Below, piece by piece: positions 46,671-54,874 of a stretch of 64,000 nucleotides of DNA. The notes under the pieces were generated by a model. It ran no database searches. It was given only the letters and a program-made list of their open reading frames with translations, and had not been told where the DNA came from. Location of the stretch: contig CBDCPM010000004.1 of the NCBI GenBank assembly GCA_965220265.1, positions 2,728,001 to 2,792,000 of the forward strand. The letters are read 5' to 3'. Position 1 is the stretch's first letter; every line of letters begins with the position of its first letter. The translations under genes were made by a program, and so were the position numbers. The DNA comes from Bin87 sp965220265. GTDB lineage: Bacteria > Chloroflexota > Dehalococcoidia > Lucifugimonadales > UBA3495.

Positions 46671-47927
46671 ATGGCCGAAACTCCACAGCACAATCCTAAC
46701 GACGAATACGCCCGTCAGTTCATGCCGCCCGCACGGCGCGCCCGGTTGCCCGTGCAAAAGGCCGCGGCCGATGCCGCTGAAGAAACCGTGCTGGTTGCGG
46801 ATACTCCTCCGGAAAATATCGAGGCAGACTCCGTAGTCGCAGTTGCCTCAGACGGCGCATCCCAGAGCGCCCCGCCCGAACCCATGGCGCCCGAACCCAT
46901 GGCGCCCGAACGCGCGCCCCTCGAACCCGTCCCGCCGCGACCCGCGTCCGATAACGGCGTTCGTCCGGCCCCCGCACCGGCTCCTGAACCTTGGGCGGAC
47001 GCAGCCGAAGAGGACGAAGTTGCGCCGGCCTACGTTGAAGCCAACGACCTGTTCAAGATCTACAAGCCGGCCGACTTGGAAGTGGTCGCCCTGCGCGGCG
47101 TCGACCTGGAAGTCCGGTCCGGCGAGCTGATCGGCATCGTCGGCGCCAGCGGCTCCGGCAAAACCACCCTCCTGAACATCCTGGCCGGGTTGGAACGCCC
47201 CTCCGCCGGCCGAATCCGGGTTGGCGAACGCGATCTCCTCGACATCACCGACAAGGACCTGGTGGCCTATCGCCGCCGGGAGGTCGGATTTGTCTGGCAG
47301 GCCACCGGCCGCAACCTGGTGCCGTACCTTAACGTCCGCGACAACATCGAACTGCCCCAAGCCATCGCCAGCACCGGCAAGCGGCAGCGTCGCCAGCGAG
47401 CCGAGGAACTGCTGGAAGCCCTGCAGATGCCCGACAAGGCCCGCCGTTACCCTTCCGAATTGTCCGGAGGCGAGCAGCAGCGCGTCGCCATTGCCGTCGC
47501 CCTGGCCAACAACCCTCCGCTGCTCCTGGCCGACGAACCCACCGGCGAATTGGACACCAACATGGCCGAGGAGGTCTTCCGGATGCTGCAGCGCATCAAC
47601 CGGCAGTTCGGCGTCACCATTATTATCGTTACCCACTACGCCGGAATCGCCAATTGGGTTGACCGCGTGGTTCGCATCCGCGACGGACGCATCGGATCTG
47701 AGTCATACCTCATGTCCTCCTATCGCGGTGGCGAAGGCCAGGAGGAGGAATACCTGGTGGTCGACCGCGCCGGCCGCCTCCAGTTGCCCCGCGAATACAT
47801 GGAGCAGTTGTCGCTGGAGGGTCTGGCCACCGCCGGTATGGACGAGGAAACCGGCTCAATTACCCTGCGCCCGGCCACAGCTCCGCATCGCAGCCGGGAG
47901 CGGTGGGAGACCGGAGCAGCCAGCTAG
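46671..47927 (+). CDS. ABC transporter ATP-binding protein with long N-terminal extension
   Basis: 418 aa from ATG 46671. Residues 1-120 are low complexity, rich in Ala, Pro, Glu, with PEPMA repeats; probably disordered. The ATPase follows: Walker A GASGSGKTT, Q-loop GFVWQA, signature LSGGEQQRVAIA, Walker B LLLADEPTGELD. This is the MacB/LolD type that pairs with FtsX-like permeases. A second ATPase follows 36 bp later, but no permease is encoded nearby. TATAAT at 46624-46629 is a likely -10. Confidence 0.88.
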   Translation: MAETPQHNPNDEYARQFMPPARRARLPVQKAAADAAEETVLVADTPPENIEADSVVAVASDGASQSAPPEPMAPEPMAPERAPLEPVPPRPASDNGVRPAPAPAPEPWADAAEEDEVAPAYVEANDLFKIYKPADLEVVALRGVDLEVRSGELIGIVGASGSGKTTLLNILAGLERPSAGRIRVGERDLLDITDKDLVAYRRREVGFVWQATGRNLVPYLNVRDNIELPQAIASTGKRQRRQRAEELLEALQMPDKARRYPSELSGGEQQRVAIAVALANNPPLLLADEPTGELDTNMAEEVFRMLQRINRQFGVTIIIVTHYAGIANWVDRVVRIRDGRIGSESYLMSSYRGGEGQEEEYLVVDRAGRLQLPREYMEQLSLEGLATAGMDEETGSITLRPATAPHRSRERWETGAAS

Positions 47928-47963
47928 GCGGTCCGGTGCGGGTATCCAAACTGAGGCAACCCG

Positions 47964-48668
47964 ATGGTTGAGGTGACGGCGGCGCTTGCTACGGAATCGG
48001 TCGTCCGCGAGTTCGGCGAAGGAGAAAGCGCCGTACGCGCGGTCAACGAGGTCACGATCAGTATCTCACCTGGCGAATTCGTCGCCCTTGTGGGCCGGTC
48101 CGGGTCCGGCAAGACCACCCTGCTGAATCTGCTGGCGGGACTCGACCGCCCCAGCTCCGGCAAGGTGTGGTTCGAAGGACGTGAACTGTCCCAGATGCCT
48201 GAACGCGATTTGGTCGGCCTTCGCCGCAACCGCATCGGCTTCGTGTTCCAGTCCTTCGGGCTGATACCCCTGCTGTCCGCCTTCGAAAACGTGGAACTGC
48301 CCCTGCACATCGCCGGCATGTCCTGGCGTGACCGCCGCCGCCGCGCCAACGAGGCCCTGGACCTGGTGGGACTTACCGGACGCTCCGGCCATCGTCCCTA
48401 CGAGCTTTCCGGCGGCGAGCAACAGCGTGTCGCCATCGCCCGCGCCCTGGTCGCCGATCCATCGGTGCTCTTCGCCGACGAACCCACTGGCGAGCTCGAC
48501 AGCGTCACCGGCCAGACTATTGGCGGCATCATGCGTGACATCGGCGCCAGTCGCGGCGTTACCGTCGTCACCGCCACCCACGACCTACTGCTCGCCGACA
48601 TGGCCGACCGGCGCCTCCAGATGGCCGATGGGCACATCGCTTCGGTCCACGCCGCGCCGGCGCACTGA
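47964..48668 (+). CDS. ABC transporter ATP-binding protein (LolD/MacB type)
   Basis: 234 aa from ATG 47964. Walker A GRSGSGKTT, Q-loop FVFQSFGLIPLLSA, signature LSGGEQQRVAIARAL, Walker B VLFADEPTGELDS, H-loop TATHD. Standard length, without the N-terminal extension of its neighbour. The two ATPases may form a heterodimer with permeases encoded elsewhere; inferred from adjacency only. Confidence 0.9.
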   Translation: MVEVTAALATESVVREFGEGESAVRAVNEVTISISPGEFVALVGRSGSGKTTLLNLLAGLDRPSSGKVWFEGRELSQMPERDLVGLRRNRIGFVFQSFGLIPLLSAFENVELPLHIAGMSWRDRRRRANEALDLVGLTGRSGHRPYELSGGEQQRVAIARALVADPSVLFADEPTGELDSVTGQTIGGIMRDIGASRGVTVVTATHDLLLADMADRRLQMADGHIASVHAAPAH

Positions 48669-48700
48669 ACTCGACCACGCCCCCTTTGTCGTCTCGTCGT

Positions 48701-48730
48701 TTGCGGCGTTCCGCACGGGCATGTTATAGT
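48701..48730 (+). promoter_or_regulatory. Sigma70-type promoter of rpsU
   Basis: TTGCGG at 48701-48706 and TATAGT at 48725-48730, 18-bp spacer, 48 bp before the rpsU start. Confidence 0.5.
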
Positions 48731-48777
48731 CCGGCCCACTTGCCAGTATCTACGAAACACGTACTCAGGAGCACTGC

Positions 48778-48963
48778 ATGGCTTACGTAACGCCGCGAGA
48801 CGGCGAAACTCCAGAGAGCCTGGTTAATCGATTCCGGGCGTCTGTACAACACGCCGGCATCCTGCGCGAACTGAAGGACCGCCGGTTCTTCCGCTCCAAG
48901 GCGCAGAAGGAACGCTTGGCGGCCCAGCGGGCGGCCCGGCGCCGCCGTCGGCAGCGGCGGTAG
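48778..48963 (+). CDS. rpsU: 30S ribosomal protein S21
   Basis: 61 aa, ATG 48778. MAYVTPRDGETPESLVNRFRASVQHAGILREL-type N-terminus and strongly basic C-terminus (AARRRRRQRR) identify bS21, which sits near the anti-Shine-Dalgarno end of 16S rRNA. Single-gene unit between the ABC ATPases and fmdB. Confidence 0.93.
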   Translation: MAYVTPRDGETPESLVNRFRASVQHAGILRELKDRRFFRSKAQKERLAAQRAARRRRRQRR

Positions 48964-49000
48964 GCCATCGCGAGGCTGACCCGCGTTCAGCCTCTGCAAA

Positions 49001-49029
49001 TTGACCGACTGCGGGCGCAGTGCTAGACT
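49001..49029 (+). promoter_or_regulatory. Sigma70-type promoter of the FmdB-like gene
   Basis: TTGACC at 49001-49006 and TAGACT at 49024-49029, 17-bp spacer, 78 bp before the start codon. Confidence 0.55.
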
Positions 49030-49107
49030 TCGCCCGCGCTTTAATTGGAATAGGTCCGCCGGGCGTGCTTGGCCCAGCGGCGTTCTTCGTATGCAAGGAG
49101 GGCAGGT

Positions 49108-49449
49108 TTGCCGCGCTACGACTATCGGTGCACGGAGTGCTCTACCGAGTTCGAGTTGGTTCAGACATTCAGCGAGGCCGGCCAGGGCGAATGCTCGTCG
49201 TGCGGCGGCGCCGGCCAGCGTGTATTCCACGCCGTGCCCGTGATATATAAGGGCAGCGGTTTCTACACCACCGACTACGGCCGGCCCAAGCGCCCTGTCG
49301 AGAAGGAAGACAGCAAGGCATCCGACTCCGAGACCAAGTCACCAGCCCCCTCTACCAGCGGTGGCGACTCATCGTCCGCAGACTCTGGCTCTTCATCCTC
49401 CTCGGATGCTCCTGCCCCGGCCGCCGCGGCCGCTGGCGATTCCTCCTGA
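49108..49449 (+). CDS. FmdB-family zinc ribbon protein
   Basis: 113 aa from TTG 49108, chosen because PRYDYRCTEC follows directly and AAGGAGGG lies just upstream. Zinc ribbon cysteines: CTEC near residue 8 and CSSCGG near residue 29. It continues with GSGFYTTDYG, then a Ser/Ala/Pro-rich low-complexity tail. Putative regulator; function unproven. dtd starts 81 bp after its stop. Confidence 0.85.
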   Translation: MPRYDYRCTECSTEFELVQTFSEAGQGECSSCGGAGQRVFHAVPVIYKGSGFYTTDYGRPKRPVEKEDSKASDSETKSPAPSTSGGDSSSADSGSSSSSDAPAPAAAAAGDSS

Positions 49450-49530
49450 TCTACCAGCACGGGTATTCGACCAATCGGGCCGCGCTCCATGGTGCGGCCT
49501 TTCGATTGCCATCAGCTAACCGCCAGCACC

Positions 49531-49995
49531 ATGCGCGCGCTCATCCAGCGGGTTGCGTCCGCATCTGTCTCCATCGCCGATGATGAGGTCGGACGCATCG
49601 GTCCCGGACTGGTCGTGCTGTTGGGCGTGGCCAATGGCGACGACGAGACCGACGCCCGCTACCTTGTCGACAAGATCGTCAATATGCGCATCTTCGCCGA
49701 CGCGCAGGGCCGCTTCAACCTGTCTGCCCTCGACGCGGGCGGCGATCTCCTGGTCGTGTCCCAGTTCACCCTCCACGCCGATACCCGCCGCGGCCGGCGC
49801 CCTGACTTCACCGCCGCCGCTGACCCCGAAACGGCAATTCGCCTCTATGAAGGGGCCGTGGCGTTGTTCCGCGAGACCGGCCTCACCGTGGCCACCGGCG
49901 AATTCCAGGCCTATATGCAGGTGAGCCTGCAGAACGACGGCCCCGTCACCATAATGGTCGACAGCGCCGACCGTGGCCGTCCCCGCCGGGGCTGA
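49531..49995 (+). CDS. dtd: D-aminoacyl-tRNA deacylase
   Basis: 154 aa from ATG 49531 (MRALIQRVASASVSI); an upstream in-frame start lacks homology. Hydrolyses D-amino acids from mischarged tRNA. SQFTL motif (VVSQFTLHADTRRGRRP) and the cross-subunit Gly-Pro motif in NDGPVTIMVDS are intact. Confidence 0.93.
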   Translation: MRALIQRVASASVSIADDEVGRIGPGLVVLLGVANGDDETDARYLVDKIVNMRIFADAQGRFNLSALDAGGDLLVVSQFTLHADTRRGRRPDFTAAADPETAIRLYEGAVALFRETGLTVATGEFQAYMQVSLQNDGPVTIMVDSADRGRPRRG

Positions 49996-50026
49996 CGGCG
50001 ATCCCCGATCGCGTGGGCTGGCTGGC

Positions 50027-50557
50027 CTACCGATGCCAGCCCATTCCCTTGTACATCCCGCGCAGGAAGGCGATCTGTCCGCCGTGGGACACGCAGTCCC
50101 ACGTCATCTGCCCCAGCGCTGCCGCAACGGTGCGCGGCTCCGACACCGGTGGGATGATCTTCGCCTGGTGCATCTGGGCTTCCGTCAACCCGGGCAGGTA
50201 TTCACGCAAAGCTGAGCGCACCTGCTCGAAGTACTCCATCTGCAGGGCGCGGGACGGCGGCTGCCAATCGCACACCATCTGGTGCGTCCAACCCAGCCCA
50301 CGGTTCTCGCCGTCCGCCGGCATCCCGTAGTGCTGCGCCCAGTTGTTCGTGTCCCATAGCTGCGGCAGGTCCCGCAGCCGGGTGTGAATGAACGAGTCGA
50401 TCACCCGGGACAGGTGCCACAATATCCAGGCCACCGAGTTGCAGTCGTCCGCCGGGATGCGCCGCAATTCGTCGTCGTCGAGGTCCTTGAGAGCCAGGTC
50501 CATGGTGGTGAAATTGTTTTCCAGGGCGGAAATAAGGCCGTCGGCGGCTGCTGGCAT
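50027..50557 (-). CDS. DinB-fold protein (DUF664-like)
   Basis: 176 aa from ATG 50557 (MPAAADGLI). Metal-type histidines in WILWHLSRVIDS and the C-terminal WDCVSHGGQIAFLRGM, at the spacing of DinB metal ligands (with a mid-chain histidine in NWAQHYG). Likely metal-dependent transferase or hydrolase of unknown substrate. Convergent with dtd, divergent from ligA. Confidence 0.78.
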   Translation of the reverse strand: MPAAADGLISALENNFTTMDLALKDLDDDELRRIPADDCNSVAWILWHLSRVIDSFIHTRLRDLPQLWDTNNWAQHYGMPADGENRGLGWTHQMVCDWQPPSRALQMEYFEQVRSALREYLPGLTEAQMHQAKIIPPVSEPRTVAAALGQMTWDCVSHGGQIAFLRGMYKGMGWHR

Positions 50558-50695
50558 GGTGGTCGCCTCCTGGTCGGTTGGTACCGGGATAATTCTGGGT
50601 TGGCAATAACACGTGCGGCGCAATCCTTCGTCGGTGCATTGCCTCGCCCGCCGGGACTATACTATTGCTAATCCCCACCTTTCAACAGCAGGACG

Positions 50696-52792
50696 ATGCA
50701 GATGAGCACTCCATCCTCCGCCGAAAACCCCGTTGAACGCGCTCGCCAACTCCGGGATCAGCTCTGGTTCCACAACGAGCGGTACTACAACGACGACGCT
50801 CCTGTCATCAGTGACGGCCAGTACGACGCGCTGATGCAGGAGCTCCGCGACCTGGAGGCCGAGCACCCCGAGACCCGCTCCTCAAGCTCGCCCACCCAGC
50901 TGATCGGCGGCAGCGCCTCCGACCGCTTCCCCCAGGTCCAGCATCCCATACCCATGCTGAGCCTTGCCAACGCCTTCAGCCGTGACGACCTCGAGGCATG
51001 GCACCGCCGCGTCACCGACCTGCTGGACGGCCAACCCTTCCGCATGGTATCCGAGCTCAAAATCGATGGCCTCGCCGTGCGCCTCGTCTATCGCCAGGGG
51101 CAACTAGTACTGGGCGCCACCCGCGGAAACGGCCAAACCGGCGAGGATGTCACCCGCAACCTCCGCGAGGTCGAGAGCATCCCCCACTCCATCCACAGCG
51201 ACTACCCCGCCGACCTCGAAGCTCGTGGTGAGGTCTATCTGCCTCTGGACAGCTTCCAACGCATGAACGAAGAGCGCGCCCGCAGCGGCGAGCCCCTCTA
51301 CGCCAACCCCCGCAACACCGGCGCGGGCACCATCCGCCAGCTCGATCCCGAGGTCACCCGCAGCCGCAACATGCAGATCTGGACCTACAGCCTCAACGAC
51401 ACCGGCGACGCGCCCATGCCCGCCGGACACTGGGAAGCCTTGGAGCGGCTGCAGTCCTACGGCTTCCGCGTCAATGAGGAGAACCGCATCTTCGACACTG
51501 TGGACGAGGTCTGCGCGTTCTACGAAGAAATGCTCCACCGCCGGCACGAATGGAACTACGAAGCCGACGGTGTCGTGGTGAAGGTAGACAGCTTCGTCCA
51601 GCAGAACGCCCTCGGCTTCGCCGGCCGTGAGCCCCGCTGGGCCATCGCCTACAAGTTCCCCGCCGAGCGCGCCAACACTCGCCTGCTGGACATCATCATC
51701 AACGTGGGCCGTACCGGCAGTCTCAACCCACAGGCCATCCTGGAACCCGTCGTCGTCAGCGGCGCAACGGTCCAGCACGCTTCCCTGCATAACGAGGAGG
51801 ACATCCACCGCAAGGACATCCGCATCGGTGACATGGTGGAAATCGAGCGTGCCGGTGATGTCATTCCCCACGTCATCGCGCCGGTGGAAATGCCGGGAGA
51901 GGAACGTGGTCCGGTCTTCCGAATACCCGAGCGCTGTCCGGTGTGCGAAACCTCCGTGGTCAAGGAATTGGGCGACGCCATGCACCGCTGCCCCAACTCG
52001 GCCTGCCCTGCCCAGTTCTTCGAGTCGCTGAAGCACTTTGTCAGCCGCGGCGCCATGGACATCGACGGCCTGGGCGAGCGCTGGTGCCGCATCCTCATCG
52101 ACCGTGGCCTCGTCTCCGACGTGTCCCACGTGTACGGGTTGAAGTTGGAGCAACTAACCGAGCTGGACCGCATGGGCAACAAGCTGGCCACCCGCATCCT
52201 CGACAACGTCGAGGCCAGCAGGAAGCGGCCTCTGGCCCGCATCCTCTTTGCACTGGGCATCCTGCACGTGGGCGCCGAGGTGGCCGAACTGCTGGCCGCC
52301 CGCTACGCCAGCATCGCCGACATCGCGGAAGCCCGCGTTGATGAACTCACCGAGATCGACGGCATAGGCCCCCGCATCGCCGAAAGCATCGTCAACTACT
52401 TCGTCACTCCGCGCAACCAGGAGACCATCGCCGGCCTCCGCGACGCCGGCGTGCAGCTCTGGCAGGAACTGGCCCCAGTCGACGAGTCCGCGCAGCCGTG
52501 GAAGGGTCAAACCTTTGTCATTACGGGCACCCTGGCGTCCATGACCCGACGCGAGGCCGAGGGCAAGGTCAAAGCCCTTGGAGCCGTCACCACATCATCC
52601 GTGAGCCGGAAGACCAACTGGCTGGTGGCCGGCGAATCCGCGGGCAGCAAGCTGGCTACCGCCGAGCGTCTCGACGTCCCCGTGCTCGACGAGTACCAAC
52701 TCATGGCCCTGCTGGAAAACCCCGCCAGCATCGGCGGCACGTTGGCCGATCCCGTAGAATCCGAGGGTGAGCAGGGCTCATTGGTGCTGTGA
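50696..52792 (+). CDS. ligA: NAD+-dependent DNA ligase
   Basis: 698 aa from ATG 50696 (alternative ATG 50702). Adenylation lysine Lys122 in SELKIDGLAVRL, four-cysteine zinc finger (CPVCE...CPNSACP), helix-hairpin-helix repeats (LTEIDGIGPRIAESI) and a C-terminal BRCT domain (GQTFVITGTLASM). A TATACT -10 at 50658-50663 lies upstream. Essential replication and repair enzyme, complete. Confidence 0.96.
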   Translation: MQMSTPSSAENPVERARQLRDQLWFHNERYYNDDAPVISDGQYDALMQELRDLEAEHPETRSSSSPTQLIGGSASDRFPQVQHPIPMLSLANAFSRDDLEAWHRRVTDLLDGQPFRMVSELKIDGLAVRLVYRQGQLVLGATRGNGQTGEDVTRNLREVESIPHSIHSDYPADLEARGEVYLPLDSFQRMNEERARSGEPLYANPRNTGAGTIRQLDPEVTRSRNMQIWTYSLNDTGDAPMPAGHWEALERLQSYGFRVNEENRIFDTVDEVCAFYEEMLHRRHEWNYEADGVVVKVDSFVQQNALGFAGREPRWAIAYKFPAERANTRLLDIIINVGRTGSLNPQAILEPVVVSGATVQHASLHNEEDIHRKDIRIGDMVEIERAGDVIPHVIAPVEMPGEERGPVFRIPERCPVCETSVVKELGDAMHRCPNSACPAQFFESLKHFVSRGAMDIDGLGERWCRILIDRGLVSDVSHVYGLKLEQLTELDRMGNKLATRILDNVEASRKRPLARILFALGILHVGAEVAELLAARYASIADIAEARVDELTEIDGIGPRIAESIVNYFVTPRNQETIAGLRDAGVQLWQELAPVDESAQPWKGQTFVITGTLASMTRREAEGKVKALGAVTTSSVSRKTNWLVAGESAGSKLATAERLDVPVLDEYQLMALLENPASIGGTLADPVESEGEQGSLVL

Positions 52793-52881
52793 CAACGTGA
52801 TTAGATAGGGAGGTATTCAGGAGGTATGGTCAAGGGCAAGTGGTTTCCAAACGGAGTGGCCGATCCGGCCGGGAGGACAGT

Positions 52882-54216
52882 ATGACGACACAGGCAAACA
52901 CTCCCGTTGAAGAGAGGATCGTCGGGGTTTTGCGAGAACTGGGCATCGAGAGGGCCCACTTCGCCGCCCGCAATCTGGGCGACTGGCGCGGGTTGGCCGT
53001 CAACTCTCCGGACGCCGTAGCTTCTCTGACCTTGATCTGCCCCCTCGGTTTCGATTCCCAGGCACTGGCCCCGCTGGCCGAACGGCTACTGGTGTTCAAT
53101 GCCGACCGTGGCGGCGCTACGGAGACCATAGACCGCAACTTGGCGGATCTCCCGTCTGCAGCAAAGGTGACCCTGGCCGGCTACGCCTACCCCAACAACT
53201 ACGCCGACATCGGAGTTGAGCAAGGCGAAGGCATTGCCGCGCCCCTGCTGGACTTCCTGGCCGGCATTGACTCCGGGAACAGCCTGCCCGGCGTGTCCCA
53301 TTCCGTCGAGGAAGGCGAGGTAGACGGCATCTATTTTCGGGTCCAGGGTTCGGGACCGCCGTTGGTCCTGCTCCCGTTGGGCGCCGCCCCGTCCCAATGG
53401 GATCCCGTCATCACGGCTTTGACCGAACGATATTGCGTTGTGACCCTCACCGGACCCGTGTTGGGCATGGTGGGCAGCCTGGAAGGCCGGGGTCGAACGC
53501 CCGGTTACCTGTCCGCCGTGGGCAGCCTGATCGACGCGGCGCAAATCCAGCCGGGAGAAAGGGTGCTGGAGGCCGGTTGCGGCACCGGCGTGCTCTGCCG
53601 TTGGGTGGCCCGGCGAATGGACCGCCAGAACCCTGTTTTTGGCGTGGACGTCAACGTCTACTTTCTGCGGGAGGCTGCGGAGATCGCCAGACGCGAGGGA
53701 ATGGAAGACGTGGTGAGCTTCCGCGAAGGCAGCGCCGAGGCTTTGCCCTTCGACGACAACAGCTTCGACGTCGTCTTCTCCAGCACTGTGATCCAGCGCG
53801 TAAACGCGGACCTGATGCTCCCGGAGCTGGTGCGGGTCGTCAGGCCCGGCGGCAGGGTCGCCGTGTTGGGCCACGCCCACGACATGAACCGCTGGGTGAA
53901 CCTGCCGCTGGGTCCTGCCCTCAAGTCCAGGATCGAGTCGCCCCCGTGGGTCGACGACCCCGGCCATCCCCAGGGATGTGACAACGCTTCTCTCTACCAG
54001 CGCTTCGCAAGGCTGGGGTTGAACAACACGCGGATGTTCCCATTTATCAGCACCTTTTCGGAGCCGGACCGGCTGCAATTCATGCAAGGCGGCATCCTGC
54101 CCACCCTGAACGCCGAGGAGGCCGCGGAGTGGCGGGCCGCGGCAGCGCAAGCCCAGGCCGACCGCACCTTCTTCATCTCCACCCCGTTCCACTGCGCCGT
54201 GGGCACCAAGCCCTGA
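52882..54216 (+). CDS. Methyltransferase fused to partial alpha/beta-hydrolase-like N-terminus
   Basis: 444 aa from ATG 52882, with GGGAGG 6 nt upstream. The N-terminal 190 residues contain two hydrolase-like segments (LICPLGFDSQALAPLAERL; VDGIYFRVQGSGPPLVLLP then APSQWDPVI) without a nucleophile elbow. Then comes a class I SAM methyltransferase: VLEAGCGTGVLCRW, FGVDVNVYF, GSAEALPFDDNSFDVVFSS, VRPGGRVAVLGH. Substrate unknown. Ends before a convergent terminator hairpin. Confidence 0.78.
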   Translation: MTTQANTPVEERIVGVLRELGIERAHFAARNLGDWRGLAVNSPDAVASLTLICPLGFDSQALAPLAERLLVFNADRGGATETIDRNLADLPSAAKVTLAGYAYPNNYADIGVEQGEGIAAPLLDFLAGIDSGNSLPGVSHSVEEGEVDGIYFRVQGSGPPLVLLPLGAAPSQWDPVITALTERYCVVTLTGPVLGMVGSLEGRGRTPGYLSAVGSLIDAAQIQPGERVLEAGCGTGVLCRWVARRMDRQNPVFGVDVNVYFLREAAEIARREGMEDVVSFREGSAEALPFDDNSFDVVFSSTVIQRVNADLMLPELVRVVRPGGRVAVLGHAHDMNRWVNLPLGPALKSRIESPPWVDDPGHPQGCDNASLYQRFARLGLNNTRMFPFISTFSEPDRLQFMQGGILPTLNAEEAAEWRAAAAQAQADRTFFISTPFHCAVGTKP

Positions 54217-54368
54217 GTTTACTGCACACGGTCGCCGCGAGTACCGCGAGATAATCGTACGCTCCGCCGCCGCGCCAGCCGTTCGCGGTCAGCGTGAAGA
54301 ACCGCACCGCAATTGCGAGCGTGGAGCGCTGGTCCCATCGAATCCGTGTGCAACGCACAAACTTGACC

Positions 54369-54400
54369 GGGCCGGCTGACCCATTGGTGGCAGCCGGCCC
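54369..54400. terminator. Bidirectional hairpin between convergent genes
   Basis: Perfect 10-bp stem GGGCCGGCTG/CAGCCGGCCC (54369-54378, 54391-54400) with a 12-nt loop. It lies between the methyltransferase (ending 54216) and the leftward flavin-fold gene (ending 54418). No T run. Confidence 0.55.
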
Positions 54401-54417
54401 CGTCGGTCTGCGTCGTA

Positions 54418-54852
54418 CTACCGTATCAGCCCGTAAACCCGGTCCGGCTGGACCCTGACAATCACCCCGTCCTGTTGTTTCATGGCGCGGTCGTATTCCT
54501 CCCAGTCCGGGTGCTCGTTGTCGCCGCACGCCCTGAACGCCGTGCGCAGCATCTGGCGCATCTCCTCGTCGTCGGTATTTTGGTAGTCATGCAGGGTGAC
54601 CGTCCCCTCCGCCACCGCGAACTGCCGCCAGTCCTCCGCCACGGCCATCACGTTGCACCGGTTGTTCCGCCGCAGGTTCCGCACCTTGTAGGAGGTCCCC
54701 CGCACGGTGACGAAAACCGGCCCGTCGTCACCCTCGAACGGCGAGACCCCGCACACCACGATGCTGGTCTGCGCCGAGCCGTCCCGGCGGAAGGTGTTGA
54801 TCACCCCTCGGTGGTTGCTGGCGAAAAAGTTGCGCACGTCGTTGAATTCCAT
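54418..54852 (-). CDS. Pyridoxamine-5'-phosphate-oxidase-fold protein
   Basis: 144 aa from ATG 54852; the TTTGGAGGC just upstream is its ribosome site, so the earlier TTG is rejected. FFASNHRGVINTFRRDGS and GTSYKVRNLRRNNRC mark the split-barrel flavin/F420 fold, as in F420-dependent TIGR03618-type proteins. Downstream of the DUF2298 gene by 22 bp, same strand. Confidence 0.82.
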   Translation of the reverse strand: MEFNDVRNFFASNHRGVINTFRRDGSAQTSIVVCGVSPFEGDDGPVFVTVRGTSYKVRNLRRNNRCNVMAVAEDWRQFAVAEGTVTLHDYQNTDDEEMRQMLRTAFRACGDNEHPDWEEYDRAMKQQDGVIVRVQPDRVYGLIR

Positions 54853-54874
54853 GGTTGCCTCCAAATTTCATGTC

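Noticed and set aside
53086..54192. 368-aa minus-strand open frame opposite the methyltransferase
   Set aside because: No motifs, and it is a shadow of a gene with a good SAM-binding site and ribosome site.
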